Positions 10,702-18,728 of a stretch of 64,000 nt of DNA are shown here, piece after piece. Origin of the DNA: Pengzhenrongella sicca (GTDB lineage: Bacteria; Actinomycetota; Actinomycetes; Actinomycetales; Cellulomonadaceae). The notes beneath the pieces are model-generated. The model was not told the DNA's origin. It saw only the letters and a list, made by a program, of their open reading frames with translations, and ran no database searches. Every line of letters starts with the position of its first letter. The stretch's first letter is position 1. The DNA lies in NCBI RefSeq assembly GCF_017569225.1, contig NZ_CP071868.1, positions 4,154,001-4,218,000 on the forward strand, in the 5' to 3' direction. The translations under genes were made by a program, and so were the position numbers.

Positions 10702-11817
10702 ATGAGCACGCCCGTTCGCGCCGCGCGGCACACGATCGTCGACGCCCCCGTCCCGCGCACCCTGGCCGACGACGACGCGTGGGCCGTCCTCGCCGTCGCC
10801 TCGCTCGAGCGGCTGGCCGGGCGAGCCCGGTGGGGCCACGAGGACCTCGTCTACACCGCCCGGGAGTCGCTGGTCTCGCTGCGCGAGGACGGCTACGTCC
10901 GCCACCTCCAGGTCGTGGCGGTCGACCCGGACCACCCGCGGCAGGTGCTCGGCGCCGCGCTGCTGCGCCTGCCGCAGGCCGGCAACACGCACCTCGCGGA
11001 GTTCGACGTGCTGGTCCGCCCGGACCGTGCCGGGACCGGGGTCGACGACGCGCTGCTGGCCGCCGCGGAGGTCCGGGCCGTGGCAGCCGGCCGCCGCGTC
11101 GTGATCCTCTCGAGCGAGCAGCGGGGCGAGCCGGCGGCCGACGAGCCCGGGGTGCTCGTGGCCCCGACGGGCTGCGGCCGGATCCGGCGCGCCGACCCGG
11201 GGGTCGCGCTCGCGGAGCGGTCGGGGTACGCCCTCGAGCAGGCCGAGCGCTACAGCGTGCTGGGCCTGCCTGTGCCGCCCGAGCGGCTCGCGTCGCTGCT
11301 CACCGCCGCCGCCGCGGCGGCCGGCCCCGACTACCGCACTCTCACCTGGGCAGACCGCTGCCCGCCGCAGTGGGTCGACGAGCTCGCGCGGCTGCAGACG
11401 CGGATGGGCACGGACGCCCCGAGCGCCGGCCTCGAGCTCGAGGAGGACCCGTGGGACGCGGCGCGGGTGCGCGCCGTCGAGCGCTCGATCGGGCGCAGCG
11501 GGCGCGGCCAGCTGGTCACGGCCGCCGAGCACGTGCCCACACGCACCCTCGCCGCCTTCACGAGCCTCGAGTACCCGCTCGACAGCCCCGGGATCGTGTT
11601 CCAGGAGGACACGCTCGTGGCGCGCGAGCACCGCGGCCGCCGGCTCGGGATGCTCGTCAAGGCGACCAACCTCGACCGCCTCGCCGCCACGCGCCCGCAG
11701 GCCCGGCGGGTGCACACGTGGAACGCGGAGGAGAACTCGTACATGCTCGCGATCAACGTCGCCCTCGGCTTCGCCGGGGCAGGCGTCTACGCGATGTGGC
11801 AGAAGCGCCTCGCCTGA
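10702..11817 (+). CDS. Tandem-GNAT acetyltransferase
   Basis: 371 aa with two GNAT-like halves. The C-terminal half has the acetyl-CoA site pattern VAREHRGRRLGMLVKATNL followed by NAEENSYMLAINVALGF, the standard end of GNAT motif A/B; the N-terminal half is more degenerate (VRPDRAGTGVDDALL). This architecture resembles mycothiol-synthase-like and Eis-like actinobacterial proteins, but the closest relatives are uncharacterised GNATs. Start is the ATG at 10702. Substrate unknown. Confidence 0.85.
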   Translation: MSTPVRAARHTIVDAPVPRTLADDDAWAVLAVASLERLAGRARWGHEDLVYTARESLVSLREDGYVRHLQVVAVDPDHPRQVLGAALLRLPQAGNTHLAEFDVLVRPDRAGTGVDDALLAAAEVRAVAAGRRVVILSSEQRGEPAADEPGVLVAPTGCGRIRRADPGVALAERSGYALEQAERYSVLGLPVPPERLASLLTAAAAAAGPDYRTLTWADRCPPQWVDELARLQTRMGTDAPSAGLELEEDPWDAARVRAVERSIGRSGRGQLVTAAEHVPTRTLAAFTSLEYPLDSPGIVFQEDTLVAREHRGRRLGMLVKATNLDRLAATRPQARRVHTWNAEENSYMLAINVALGFAGAGVYAMWQKRLA

Positions 11818-11856
11818 ACCCCGGCCCGAGGCCTCAGAGCCCGGACCGCCGCGACC

Positions 11857-12621
11857 TCAGGCGCCTGACCACCACGTGGTCCAGCGCCGCTGCACCGCCG
11901 CGAAGGTCTCGTCGTCGAGGCCGAAGGTCGACATCACCAGGCTCACCCGACCGTGCGGGGGACGCTGCGTGACCGGCACGCGCTGCACCACGAGCAGGGC
12001 CTCGCCCGCCGGGTCCTCGACCGTGTAGCCCGCCTGGAACTTCGTGCGGTACCAGATCCGCCCGCCCACCTGGTCGCGCGCGGTCCCGATCGTCCGGGTG
12101 ACCTCCCAGCGCCCGCCGACGGGCACGCCGTCGGACGCCGCGACCCCGAGCCGGTACACGGGGCCGGCCCCGACCGGCCCGCCGTCGAGGTCGATCGCCG
12201 ACACCGTGCGGCGCGGCCCCTCGGGGCTGCGCTCGAGCATGAACCGCAGCTGGTGCGCGAACTGGATCCACCCCTCGTCGATCTCGTCGGGCCCGGACTC
12301 CGGCGACGAGCCGGGGGCCGTGCGCGAGATCGTGAGCCGGGTGCCGCCCTCGCTCGGCGCGACGGCGATCGCGTCGCCGTCGGGCCAGGCCACGGTGCGC
12401 ACCTCGCCGTCGGCGCCCTCGACCGCCTCGGTCGCGAAGATCAGCTCGATCTCCGCGTCGAGCCCGTCGTAGTCCCAGCCGAACCACTGGTGCAGCTGGG
12501 ACAGGTCGCGCAGGGCCCCCCAGACCTCGCCGGGCGGCGCCGAGACCTCGATCGCGACGACCTCGCGCCGCGCGGCGCCCGCACCGGCGGGCTCGGTGGC
12601 GTTCTCGCTCTGCACGTTCAT
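11857..12621 (-). CDS. SRPBCC (START/Bet v1-like) domain protein
   Basis: 254 aa. It begins with a typical SRPBCC strand-helix signature (VVAIEVSAPPGEVWGALRDL then HQWFGWDYDG) and ends with a long C-terminal helix containing a Trp-rich stretch. The fold binds hydrophobic ligands or acts on them, as in AHSA1-like proteins; the ligand is unknown. The middle, about residues 90-190, is longer than in single-domain members. It follows no obvious operon, lying between the acetyltransferase and the thiamine ATPase. Confidence 0.7.
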   Translation of the reverse strand: MNVQSENATEPAGAGAARREVVAIEVSAPPGEVWGALRDLSQLHQWFGWDYDGLDAEIELIFATEAVEGADGEVRTVAWPDGDAIAVAPSEGGTRLTISRTAPGSSPESGPDEIDEGWIQFAHQLRFMLERSPEGPRRTVSAIDLDGGPVGAGPVYRLGVAASDGVPVGGRWEVTRTIGTARDQVGGRIWYRTKFQAGYTVEDPAGEALLVVQRVPVTQRPPHGRVSLVMSTFGLDDETFAAVQRRWTTWWSGA

Positions 12622-12663
12622 GGCAGACCCTTCTCTCGTTCGTCTCCAGGCTCTGAGACGAGG

Positions 12664-13782
12664 CTATCCGCCTGCCACCCGTGCGCGAAGTTCAGGCCCC
12701 TGCGCGTCGTGCTCGGCAGGCCCAGCAGGCTCGGCAGGCCCAGCAGGCCCGGCAGGCCCAGCAGGCCCAGCAGGCCCGGCAGGGACCAGCGCGAGCCGGT
12801 GCGGGTCCACTGCCAGGGCGACGACGTCGCCCGCTCGCCAGGAGCCGGGTCCGGGCGCGACGGCGGTGACCCGGCCCGCGCCGTCGACGTCGACCGCCAG
12901 CTCGGTGCGCCCGCGCCGGAACGCGACCGCGGCCACCCGACCCGACGCCGCGCCGTCGGCCACGACGAACGCCCCCGGCGCGGCCGCGACGACGGTCGAG
13001 CGCGGCGCGTGCGCACCCGCCGCGCCCAGGGCGCGGCGCAGGGCCGACGCGAGCACGGGCGGGGCGCCCGCGAGCCGGACGAACGCCTCGTAGCCGAGGA
13101 ACTCCGCTACCTCACGCGAGGCCGGCGCCCGCCACAGCTCGGCCGGCGCGGCGACCTGGAGCAGCCGGCCCGCGGCGAGTACTGCGACGCGGTCGGCGAC
13201 GGCGAACGCCTCGTCGTGGTCGTGCGTGACGAACAGGGCGGTCGTGCCCGTCGCGACGAGCGCCGCCCGCACATCGGCCGCGAGCCGCTCGCGCAGGGAC
13301 CGGTCGAGGGCCGACAGCGGCTCGTCGAGCAGCAGGAGCTGCGGGGCCGGGGCCAGCGCGCGCGCGAGGGTCACGCGCTGCTGCTCGCCGCCGGACAGCG
13401 ACGCGATCGCCCGGCCGCCGAACCCGGCCAGACCCACCAGCTCGAGCAGCTCGGCGACGCGCCGCGCCCGCTCGGCGCGCCGGACGTGCGCCATCTGCAG
13501 CCCGAACGCGACGTTGCCCGCGACGTCCCGGTGGGGGAAGAGCTGGCCGTCCTGGAACATCAGCCCGAACCCGCGCCGGTGCACGGGCACCCCCGCCAGG
13601 TCCGCGCCGTCCCAGCGCACGGTGCCGGCGGCGAGCGGTTCGAGGCCGACGACGGCGCGCAGCAGGCTCGACTTGCCGCACCCGGACGCGCCGAGCACCG
13701 CCACGACCTCCCCCACCCCGACGGTCAAGGAGACCCCGTCGACGGCGGCCACCCCCCGATACTCGACCCGAACCCCCTCCAC
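12664..13782 (-). CDS. thiQ: Thiamine ABC transporter ATP-binding protein with collagen-like tail
   Basis: 372 aa from GTG 13782. Walker A LGASGCGKSSL, signature LSGGEQQRVTLARAL, Walker B LLLLDEPLSALD and the His switch FVTHDHDEA are all present in the first 230 residues. A TOBE-like C-terminal domain follows. The last 35 residues are a Gly-Pro-Ala repeat encoded by 9-bp DNA repeats, absent from normal ThiQ. It lies behind thiB and thiP, whose leader carries a TPP riboswitch, which defines the substrate as thiamine or a precursor. A spacer of 155 bases separates it from thiP. An ORF extending to 14574 is not used because it overlaps thiP. Confidence 0.88.
   Translation of the reverse strand: MEGVRVEYRGVAAVDGVSLTVGVGEVVAVLGASGCGKSSLLRAVVGLEPLAAGTVRWDGADLAGVPVHRRGFGLMFQDGQLFPHRDVAGNVAFGLQMAHVRRAERARRVAELLELVGLAGFGGRAIASLSGGEQQRVTLARALAPAPQLLLLDEPLSALDRSLRERLAADVRAALVATGTTALFVTHDHDEAFAVADRVAVLAAGRLLQVAAPAELWRAPASREVAEFLGYEAFVRLAGAPPVLASALRRALGAAGAHAPRSTVVAAAPGAFVVADGAASGRVAAVAFRRGRTELAVDVDGAGRVTAVAPGPGSWRAGDVVALAVDPHRLALVPAGPAGPAGPAGPAGPAEPAGPAEHDAQGPELRARVAGG
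12712..12783. repeat. 9-bp repeat tract (CAGGCCCAG/CAGGCCCGG) in the thiQ 3' end
   Basis: About eight imperfect copies of a 9-bp GC-rich unit. On the minus strand they encode the Gly-Pro-Ala tail of the ATPase. Units are multiples of three bases, so gain or loss keeps the frame until the stop at 12664. Confidence 0.9.
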
Positions 13783-13937
13783 CCCAAGCCCACCCTCGCC
13801 TCCACCCACGCCCGGGTGTCCACCCACGCCCGGTTTTGTGAGCCTTCTGTGCGGCTGGCGCGCGGAATCCCCTGAAAACTGCTCGTGGGGGAACCGCTCG
13901 TGGGGGAAACGGGCGGCGGGGGGGCGGGCGGCGGGGG

Positions 13938-15608
13938 TCATCGGCGGGAGGTCCGTTCTGCTAGGGACATGACCGTGGCCGTGAGGAGGGCGAGGAGGAC
14001 CGAGGCCGCGAGGGCCATGCCGTGGTTCTCGGGGCCGGGGCGGCCGATCAGGCGGAAGATGACGACCGGCAGCGTCGGCGCGTCCGGCCGGGCGAGGAAC
14101 GACGTCGCGCCGAACTCGCCGAGCGACACCGCGAACGCGAACCCGACCGCCAGCCCGAGCGCGCGGGCGACGATCGGGCCGTCGACAGTCGCGAGGATCC
14201 GGCCGGGGCTCGCGCCGAGCGCGGTGGCGGCCTCGCGCAGGCGCGGGTCGATCGCGCGGAGCACCGGGAGCACCGTGCGCACCACGAGCGGGATCGCGAC
14301 GACGGCCTGCGCGATCGGCACGAGCAGCCCGCTGGTGCGCAGGTCGACCGGGATGCCCAGCGGCCGGTCGAGCGTGATGAGGAAGCCGAACCCGACCGTC
14401 ACGGCCGAGACGCCGAGCGGCAGCATGAACGCGCCGTCGAGCAGCGCGATCGCGTGCCGCCCGGCCCGCGCGCGCGGGCGGCGGGACACCACGAGCGCCA
14501 CGAGCCCGCCCAGCACGACGGCGAGCACGGTGGCGTCGACCGCGGCGCGCAGCGAGTTCTCCGCCGCCTCCCACACGGTCACCGAGAGCGCGTTCGCGCC
14601 GCCGGTCGTGCCCAGGTTCGCGTAGTTGGCGAACCCCCAGCCGTCAGCGGTGCGCAGCGACCCGATCAGCAGGGTCGCCAGGGGCAGGGCCAGGGCCGCG
14701 ACGACGACGCCGGTCACCGCCACCGCGGCCGCATCACCCCGGCGCAGCGGCCGGCTCGCCCCGGCGGGCGCCGCAAGGTGCAGCGCGCGCTCGCGCCGGG
14801 CGCGGGCCCGGGCGGCGACGCCGAGCGCTCCCGCGACGATGACGACCTGCACGACGGACAGCACGGACGCGGCGCGCAGGTCGAGGAACTGCGTCGTCTG
14901 GATCCAGATCTCGGTCTCGATCGTGCCGAAGCGCCCGCCGCCGAGGATCAGCACGACCCCGAACGCCGTCGCGCTGAACAGGAACGCGAGCGACGCCGCC
15001 GAGGCGATCGCGGGCCCGAGCGCGGGCAGCGTGACCGAGACGAACGCGCGCCACGGGGGCGCGCCGAGCGCGCGGGCCGCCTGCTCGGCGCGGGGGTCGA
15101 GCCGCTCCCACAGCCCGCCGACCGTGCGCACGACCACGGTGTAGTTGAAGAACACCAGCGCGGCCACGATCGCCGCGAACGTCCCGTCGAGGTGCAGCGC
15201 GCCGAGCGGGCCGCCCTCGATCAGCAGGGCGCGGAAGGCGACCCCGACCACGACGGTCGGCAGCACGAACGGGATCGTCACGAACGCCCGCACCGCGCGC
15301 CGGCCGGGGAACGTGCAGCGGTAGAGCACGAACGCGCCCGGCAGGCCGATCAGGAGGCAGATCGCCGTCGCGGTCGAGGCCTGTGCGAGGGTCAGCCCGA
15401 TGATGCGCCACGTCCGGGGCCGCGCGAAGACCTCGGCGAAGCCGCCAAGGTCGAGCGCGCCGTCGGTCGTGAAGCCGCGCGCGATCAGCGTCACCACGGG
15501 CCAGCCGAAGAAGACCCCGAGGAATACGATCGGGATCGCGGCTGCCAGCCCCCAGGCCACCGCGGGCCCGAGGGCGCCGGTGCGCAGCCGCGCGCGCGTG
15601 CCGTGCAT
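13938..15608 (-). CDS. thiP: Thiamine ABC transporter permease
   Basis: 556 aa with about twelve hydrophobic segments and two binding-protein-dependent transport modules. Each half has an EAA-type loop: EQAARALGAPPWRAFVSVTL in the first and REAATALGASPGRILATV in the second. Fused double permeases of this size are typical of ThiP and FbpB-type iron systems; the TPP riboswitch upstream of the operon decides for thiamine. It starts 9 bases after the thiB stop. The 155-base spacer downstream holds short GC-rich direct repeats (TCGTGGGGGAA twice) but no gene. Confidence 0.92.
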   Translation of the reverse strand: MHGTRARLRTGALGPAVAWGLAAAIPIVFLGVFFGWPVVTLIARGFTTDGALDLGGFAEVFARPRTWRIIGLTLAQASTATAICLLIGLPGAFVLYRCTFPGRRAVRAFVTIPFVLPTVVVGVAFRALLIEGGPLGALHLDGTFAAIVAALVFFNYTVVVRTVGGLWERLDPRAEQAARALGAPPWRAFVSVTLPALGPAIASAASLAFLFSATAFGVVLILGGGRFGTIETEIWIQTTQFLDLRAASVLSVVQVVIVAGALGVAARARARRERALHLAAPAGASRPLRRGDAAAVAVTGVVVAALALPLATLLIGSLRTADGWGFANYANLGTTGGANALSVTVWEAAENSLRAAVDATVLAVVLGGLVALVVSRRPRARAGRHAIALLDGAFMLPLGVSAVTVGFGFLITLDRPLGIPVDLRTSGLLVPIAQAVVAIPLVVRTVLPVLRAIDPRLREAATALGASPGRILATVDGPIVARALGLAVGFAFAVSLGEFGATSFLARPDAPTLPVVIFRLIGRPGPENHGMALAASVLLALLTATVMSLAERTSRR

Positions 15609-15616
15609 CGGGCCGG

Positions 15617-16738
15617 CTAGCCGAGGACCGTGTCGGTCCAGGCGCGGATCCAGTCGTCACGGTGTGCGGAGATCTCGTCGGCCGGGACGGTGAAGGGGGC
15701 GTCGGCGAGCGGCGCGTACGTCGCCCAGGCCTCGGGCAGCGGCGCGGCCGGGTCGACCGGGTACATGTACATCTGGTCGGGGATCCCCGCCTGGAATTCC
15801 GCGCCGAGCAGGAAGTCGATGAGCTGCTGGGCGCCGTCCGGGTTGGCCGCGCCCGCGATCACGCCGGCGTACTCGACCTGGCGGAAGCACGTGTCCAGGA
15901 GCGCGCCCGTCGGGGCCGCCGTCGCGCCGTCGGGCACCTCGAACGGCGGCGACGACGCGTACGAGACGACGAGCGGGCGCGGGCCGGCGCCGGAGGAGCC
16001 GGAGAAGTCGACCGAGTAGGCATCCTCCCAGCCATCCGCGACCTTGACGCCGTTCGCGGTCAGGGCGGACCAGTAGGCCTGCCACCCGTCGGCGCCGAAC
16101 GCGCCGACGGTCGCGAGCAGGAAGGACAGCCCGGGCGAGCTCGTCGCCGGGTTCTCGACCACGAGCAGGTCCCGGTACTCGGGCTCGGCCAGGTCCTCGA
16201 GCGTGACCGGCTCGGCCAGGCCCCGCTCGGCGAACCACGCGTGGTCGACGTTCACGCACACGTCGCCGACGTCGATCGGGGTGAGCGAGCCGGCGTCGTC
16301 GGCCGCGTACTCGGCCGCGGCGGCGGGCAGGTCGGGCGAGGTGTACGGCGTCAGCACGCCCGCGTCGATCGCGCGCGAGGCGAACGAGTTGTCGATCCCG
16401 AACACGACGTCGCCCAGCGGCGAGTCCTTGGTGAGGATGAGCTGGTTGACGAGGGCGCCGCCGTCGCCGGGCGCGACCTGCGTCACGGTCAGCCCGGAAA
16501 AGTCCTCGAAGTCGGCGAGCAGGTCGGGGTCGACCGCGAAGGAGTCGTGCGTGACGAGCACGACGGTGCCGCCGGACGAGTCGGCGTCGGCGGACCCGGT
16601 GCTGGCCCCCGAGCCGGTGACCGAGCAGCCCGCGAGCGCGAGGCCGGCGCCGGCGAGCGTGGCGACGGCGCCGACGGTGCGCCGTCGGCGTCGGTCGAAG
16701 GTCGCCCGGGTCGGGTCGTGCGGCGAGGTGCTCGCCAT
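15617..16738 (-). CDS. thiB: Thiamine-binding lipoprotein of the ABC importer
   Basis: 373 aa. Start ATG 16738 is preceded by a strong ribosome site (GAGGAG). The signal peptide ends in the lipobox LALAGC, so the protein is a membrane-anchored extracellular solute-binding lipoprotein. The body follows the thiamine/iron-binding protein class, with the opening VVLVTHDSFAV and VFGIDNSFASRA near residue 130 seen in ThiB/TbpA. First gene of thiB-thiP-thiQ, expressed from a leader with a TPP riboswitch. Confidence 0.93.
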   Translation of the reverse strand: MASTSPHDPTRATFDRRRRRTVGAVATLAGAGLALAGCSVTGSGASTGSADADSSGGTVVLVTHDSFAVDPDLLADFEDFSGLTVTQVAPGDGGALVNQLILTKDSPLGDVVFGIDNSFASRAIDAGVLTPYTSPDLPAAAAEYAADDAGSLTPIDVGDVCVNVDHAWFAERGLAEPVTLEDLAEPEYRDLLVVENPATSSPGLSFLLATVGAFGADGWQAYWSALTANGVKVADGWEDAYSVDFSGSSGAGPRPLVVSYASSPPFEVPDGATAAPTGALLDTCFRQVEYAGVIAGAANPDGAQQLIDFLLGAEFQAGIPDQMYMYPVDPAAPLPEAWATYAPLADAPFTVPADEISAHRDDWIRAWTDTVLG

Positions 16739-16841
16739 GGTCGTTCTCCTCCTCATGGATGCAGGAGGGGCCACCTGCGGATCCGCCGACGTCGCTCCCG
16801 CGGGGGCGCCGTCGACAGGTCCGAGGATCGAGATTCCCGAC

Positions 16842-16935
16842 TCCCTACGCCGGTGCAAACCGGATCAGGTTCGAGGGTCTGCGGATCACCGCACTCTCAG
16901 CGCCTGGTGCCCGGTCACCCGGACGGCGCTCCCCT
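16842..16935 (-). promoter_or_regulatory. TPP riboswitch (thi box) upstream of thiB
   Basis: Read on the minus strand, the leader contains the TPP aptamer landmarks in order: GGGGAGCGCC, CTGAGAGTGCGG, ACCCTCGAACCTGATCCGG and CACCGGCGTAGGGA. The aptamer ends about 100 bases before the thiB ATG. Thiamine pyrophosphate binding is expected to turn the importer off. Confidence 0.96.
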
Positions 16936-16998
16936 GTCGTTCGGGCCAAAATCTACACCGGGCACTAGCGTGTTCGCGTACCCACACCAGGAGGACCC

Positions 16999-17250
16999 AT
17001 GGCCGAGCAGTCCACCCAGACAACCATCTCGAAGATCGTCGGCGCGTTGGCGGCCGTCGCTGCCGCCTGGGTCGCCCAGAAGATCGTCGCGACCGCCTGG
17101 CAGGCGGCGAGCGGGCACACCCCGCCCAAGCCCGACGACGACGGCGACGCCGGCCTCGCCGAGGTCGCCGCGGCGGCGATGGTCACCGGCGCGATCGTGT
17201 CGCTGGTGCGGGTTCTGGCGACGCGCGGCACGGCCCGCAAGCTCCGCTAG
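16999..17250 (+). CDS. Small DUF4235 membrane protein
   Basis: 83 aa with two hydrophobic helices (IVGALAAVAAAWVAQKIVATAW and AAAAMVTGAIVSLVRVLATR) separated by a Pro/Asp-rich loop PPKPDDDGDAGLAEV. This pattern matches the DUF4235 family of small actinobacterial membrane proteins. Start ATG 16999 has an upstream AGGAGG. It is divergent from the thiamine operon and convergent with mnhG. Role unknown. Confidence 0.85.
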   Translation: MAEQSTQTTISKIVGALAAVAAAWVAQKIVATAWQAASGHTPPKPDDDGDAGLAEVAAAAMVTGAIVSLVRVLATRGTARKLR

Positions 17251-17279
17251 CCCAAGCACGGCGGCGAGATCGCTTATAT

Positions 17280-17355
17280 GCGGTGAGGTAGTCCATCTGC
17301 GGTCAGTTCGTCCATCCGCGGTGAGTTCGTCCCCCTCCATGGACTACCTCACCGC
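17280..17355. repeat. Perfect 17-bp inverted repeat between convergent genes
   Basis: The arms lie at 17280-17296 and 17339-17355 (GCGGTGAGGTAGTCCAT and its complement), with a 42-base loop holding two imperfect copies of a GCGGTnAGTTCGTCC unit. It sits between the DUF4235 stop and the mnhG stop, so it could act as a bidirectional terminator, but there is no U-run and the loop is long. See findings. Confidence 0.85.
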
Positions 17356-17362
17356 GGATGGA

Positions 17363-17758
17363 CTACCTCGGCGGCGTGGACCCTGAGTCGTCCTCCGCCT
17401 GGGCCACGCGCGCCGCCGCGTCCTGGTCGTCCGTGAGGTCGTCGACGACCAGCAGCTCGCTGCGGACCTTGCCCGTCCGGTACCCGGCCCGGCCGACCAT
17501 GTGCGACGCAACGGGCGAGGTGAGCAGCTGGAAGACCGCCACGAGCATGAGCATCCAGACGGCCGGGCCGCTCCGGATCCGCAGCGCGAGGCCGATCAGC
17601 ACGAGGATCAGCCCGAGCACCTGCGGCTTGGTCGCGGAGTGCATCCGGGCCAGCAGCTCGGGGAAGCGTACGAGGCCGACCCCCGCCGCGAACGACAGCA
17701 GCGCGCCGCCGAGCAGGCACGCCGCGGCCAGGACGTCGGCCACCGTCGTCCAGCTCAT
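17363..17758 (-). CDS. mnhG: Mrp Na+/H+ antiporter subunit G
   Basis: 131 aa. Three membrane helices in the first 95 residues, with the MnhG signature GLVRFPELLARMHSATKPQ and a hydrophilic acidic tail ending DDSGSTPPR. It is the last gene of the mnhA-C-D-E-F-G operon and overlaps mnhF by four bases. Subunit G stabilises the Mrp complex that exchanges Na+ for H+ across the membrane. Confidence 0.95.
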   Translation of the reverse strand: MSWTTVADVLAAACLLGGALLSFAAGVGLVRFPELLARMHSATKPQVLGLILVLIGLALRIRSGPAVWMLMLVAVFQLLTSPVASHMVGRAGYRTGKVRSELLVVDDLTDDQDAAARVAQAEDDSGSTPPR

Positions 17759-18153
17759 GAGGTCACCCCGCCCGGCTCGTCGGGTCGAAGCTGCTCGGGC
17801 TCGCCGGCCGCACGCTCGGCGGCCGCACGCTCGGACTCGTCGCGCGCCGCCTGCTCGCGCGCGAGCTCGTCGCGGCTGCGGACCTTGCCCTCGCCGACGG
17901 GCTCACGCGACGCGAACCGCGCGATCGTCACGGACCCGACGAAGCCGACGAGGGAGAGCACGACGAGCACCGGGATCGTGTCGATGCGGCGGGAGTAGGC
18001 GGCCTCGAGCGCGATGAACGCGACCGTCGTCGTCGCGAACACGTCGAGCGCCACGGTCCGGTCGAGCATGCTCGGGCCCCGCTCGGCCCGGAACAGCGCG
18101 CCGGCGGCCGCGAGCGAGAGCAGGATCGCGCACAGGATCAGGACGACCGTCAC
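17755..18153 (-). CDS. mnhF: Mrp Na+/H+ antiporter subunit F
   Basis: 132 aa from GTG 18153. Three membrane helices with the MnhF motif RGPSMLDRTVALDVFATTTV, then a charged C-terminal extension of about 45 residues rich in Glu, Arg and Ala that is longer than in typical MnhF (about 90 aa). Stop/start overlaps of four bases with both mnhE and mnhG. Confidence 0.94.
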   Translation of the reverse strand: MTVVLILCAILLSLAAAGALFRAERGPSMLDRTVALDVFATTTVAFIALEAAYSRRIDTIPVLVVLSLVGFVGSVTIARFASREPVGEGKVRSRDELAREQAARDESERAAAERAAGEPEQLRPDEPGGVTS

Positions 18154-18728
18154 GCGATCACCCCCGGCGCCGCGGCCCGCGCCGGCCTGGCCGACAGCCC
18201 GGCGGCGGCGAGCTGCGCGGGGGACGCGAGCGCCCGCAGCACCCGCTCCTCCTGGTCGAGCACCGAGCGGCGCGCGGCCTCGACCCCGCCGGCGGTGTCG
18301 ACGTCGAGCACGTGGAGGTAGAGCGTGCTGGTCAGGCGGTGCGCCTCGACCACGATCGACCCGGGCACGAGCGAGCAGAGCTCGGCGGTGAGGGTCAGGT
18401 ACAGGTCGGACGAGCTGCGCAGCCGCACCCCGATCACGGCGCTGACCGGCGGGCGGCGCCGGAACGCCTGGACCGACACCTGCACGCTCGCGACGACGAG
18501 GTCGCGGGCGAAGTGCGCGACCAGCCGGACGAAGCCGAGCGGGTGCAACGTCATGCCGGAGGCGATCGCCGGGAGCGGGAAGACGACGGTCACGACGAGC
18601 CCCAGCAGGGCCCCCGCGAGCACGTTGCCGACGGACAGGTCGCCCCACAGCAGGACCCACGCGAGCGTGAGCCAGGCGACGGTCAGCCACTGGATCCGCC
18701 CGTGCCGGCGGCGCGGGTGCAGGCTCAC
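18150..18728 (-). CDS. mnhE: Mrp Na+/H+ antiporter subunit E
   Basis: 192 aa from GTG 18728. Two to three N-terminal membrane helices, then the cytosolic MnhE domain with the conserved DLVVASVQVSVQAF segment and LTLTAELCSLVPGSIVVEA. The family length is about 160-190. It overlaps mnhD and mnhF by four bases each. Confidence 0.94.
   Translation of the reverse strand: MSLHPRRRHGRIQWLTVAWLTLAWVLLWGDLSVGNVLAGALLGLVVTVVFPLPAIASGMTLHPLGFVRLVAHFARDLVVASVQVSVQAFRRRPPVSAVIGVRLRSSSDLYLTLTAELCSLVPGSIVVEAHRLTSTLYLHVLDVDTAGGVEAARRSVLDQEERVLRALASPAQLAAAGLSARPARAAAPGVIA

Noticed and set aside
13783-13937. Short direct repeats TCGTGGGGGAA and CACCCACGCCCGG, possible CRISPR
   Set aside because: Only two copies each, no regular spacers and no cas genes anywhere in the window.
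12664-14574. 636-codon version of the thiamine ATPase
   Set aside because: The first 264 codons are antisense-like frame over thiP; GTG 13782 gives the normal ATPase start.
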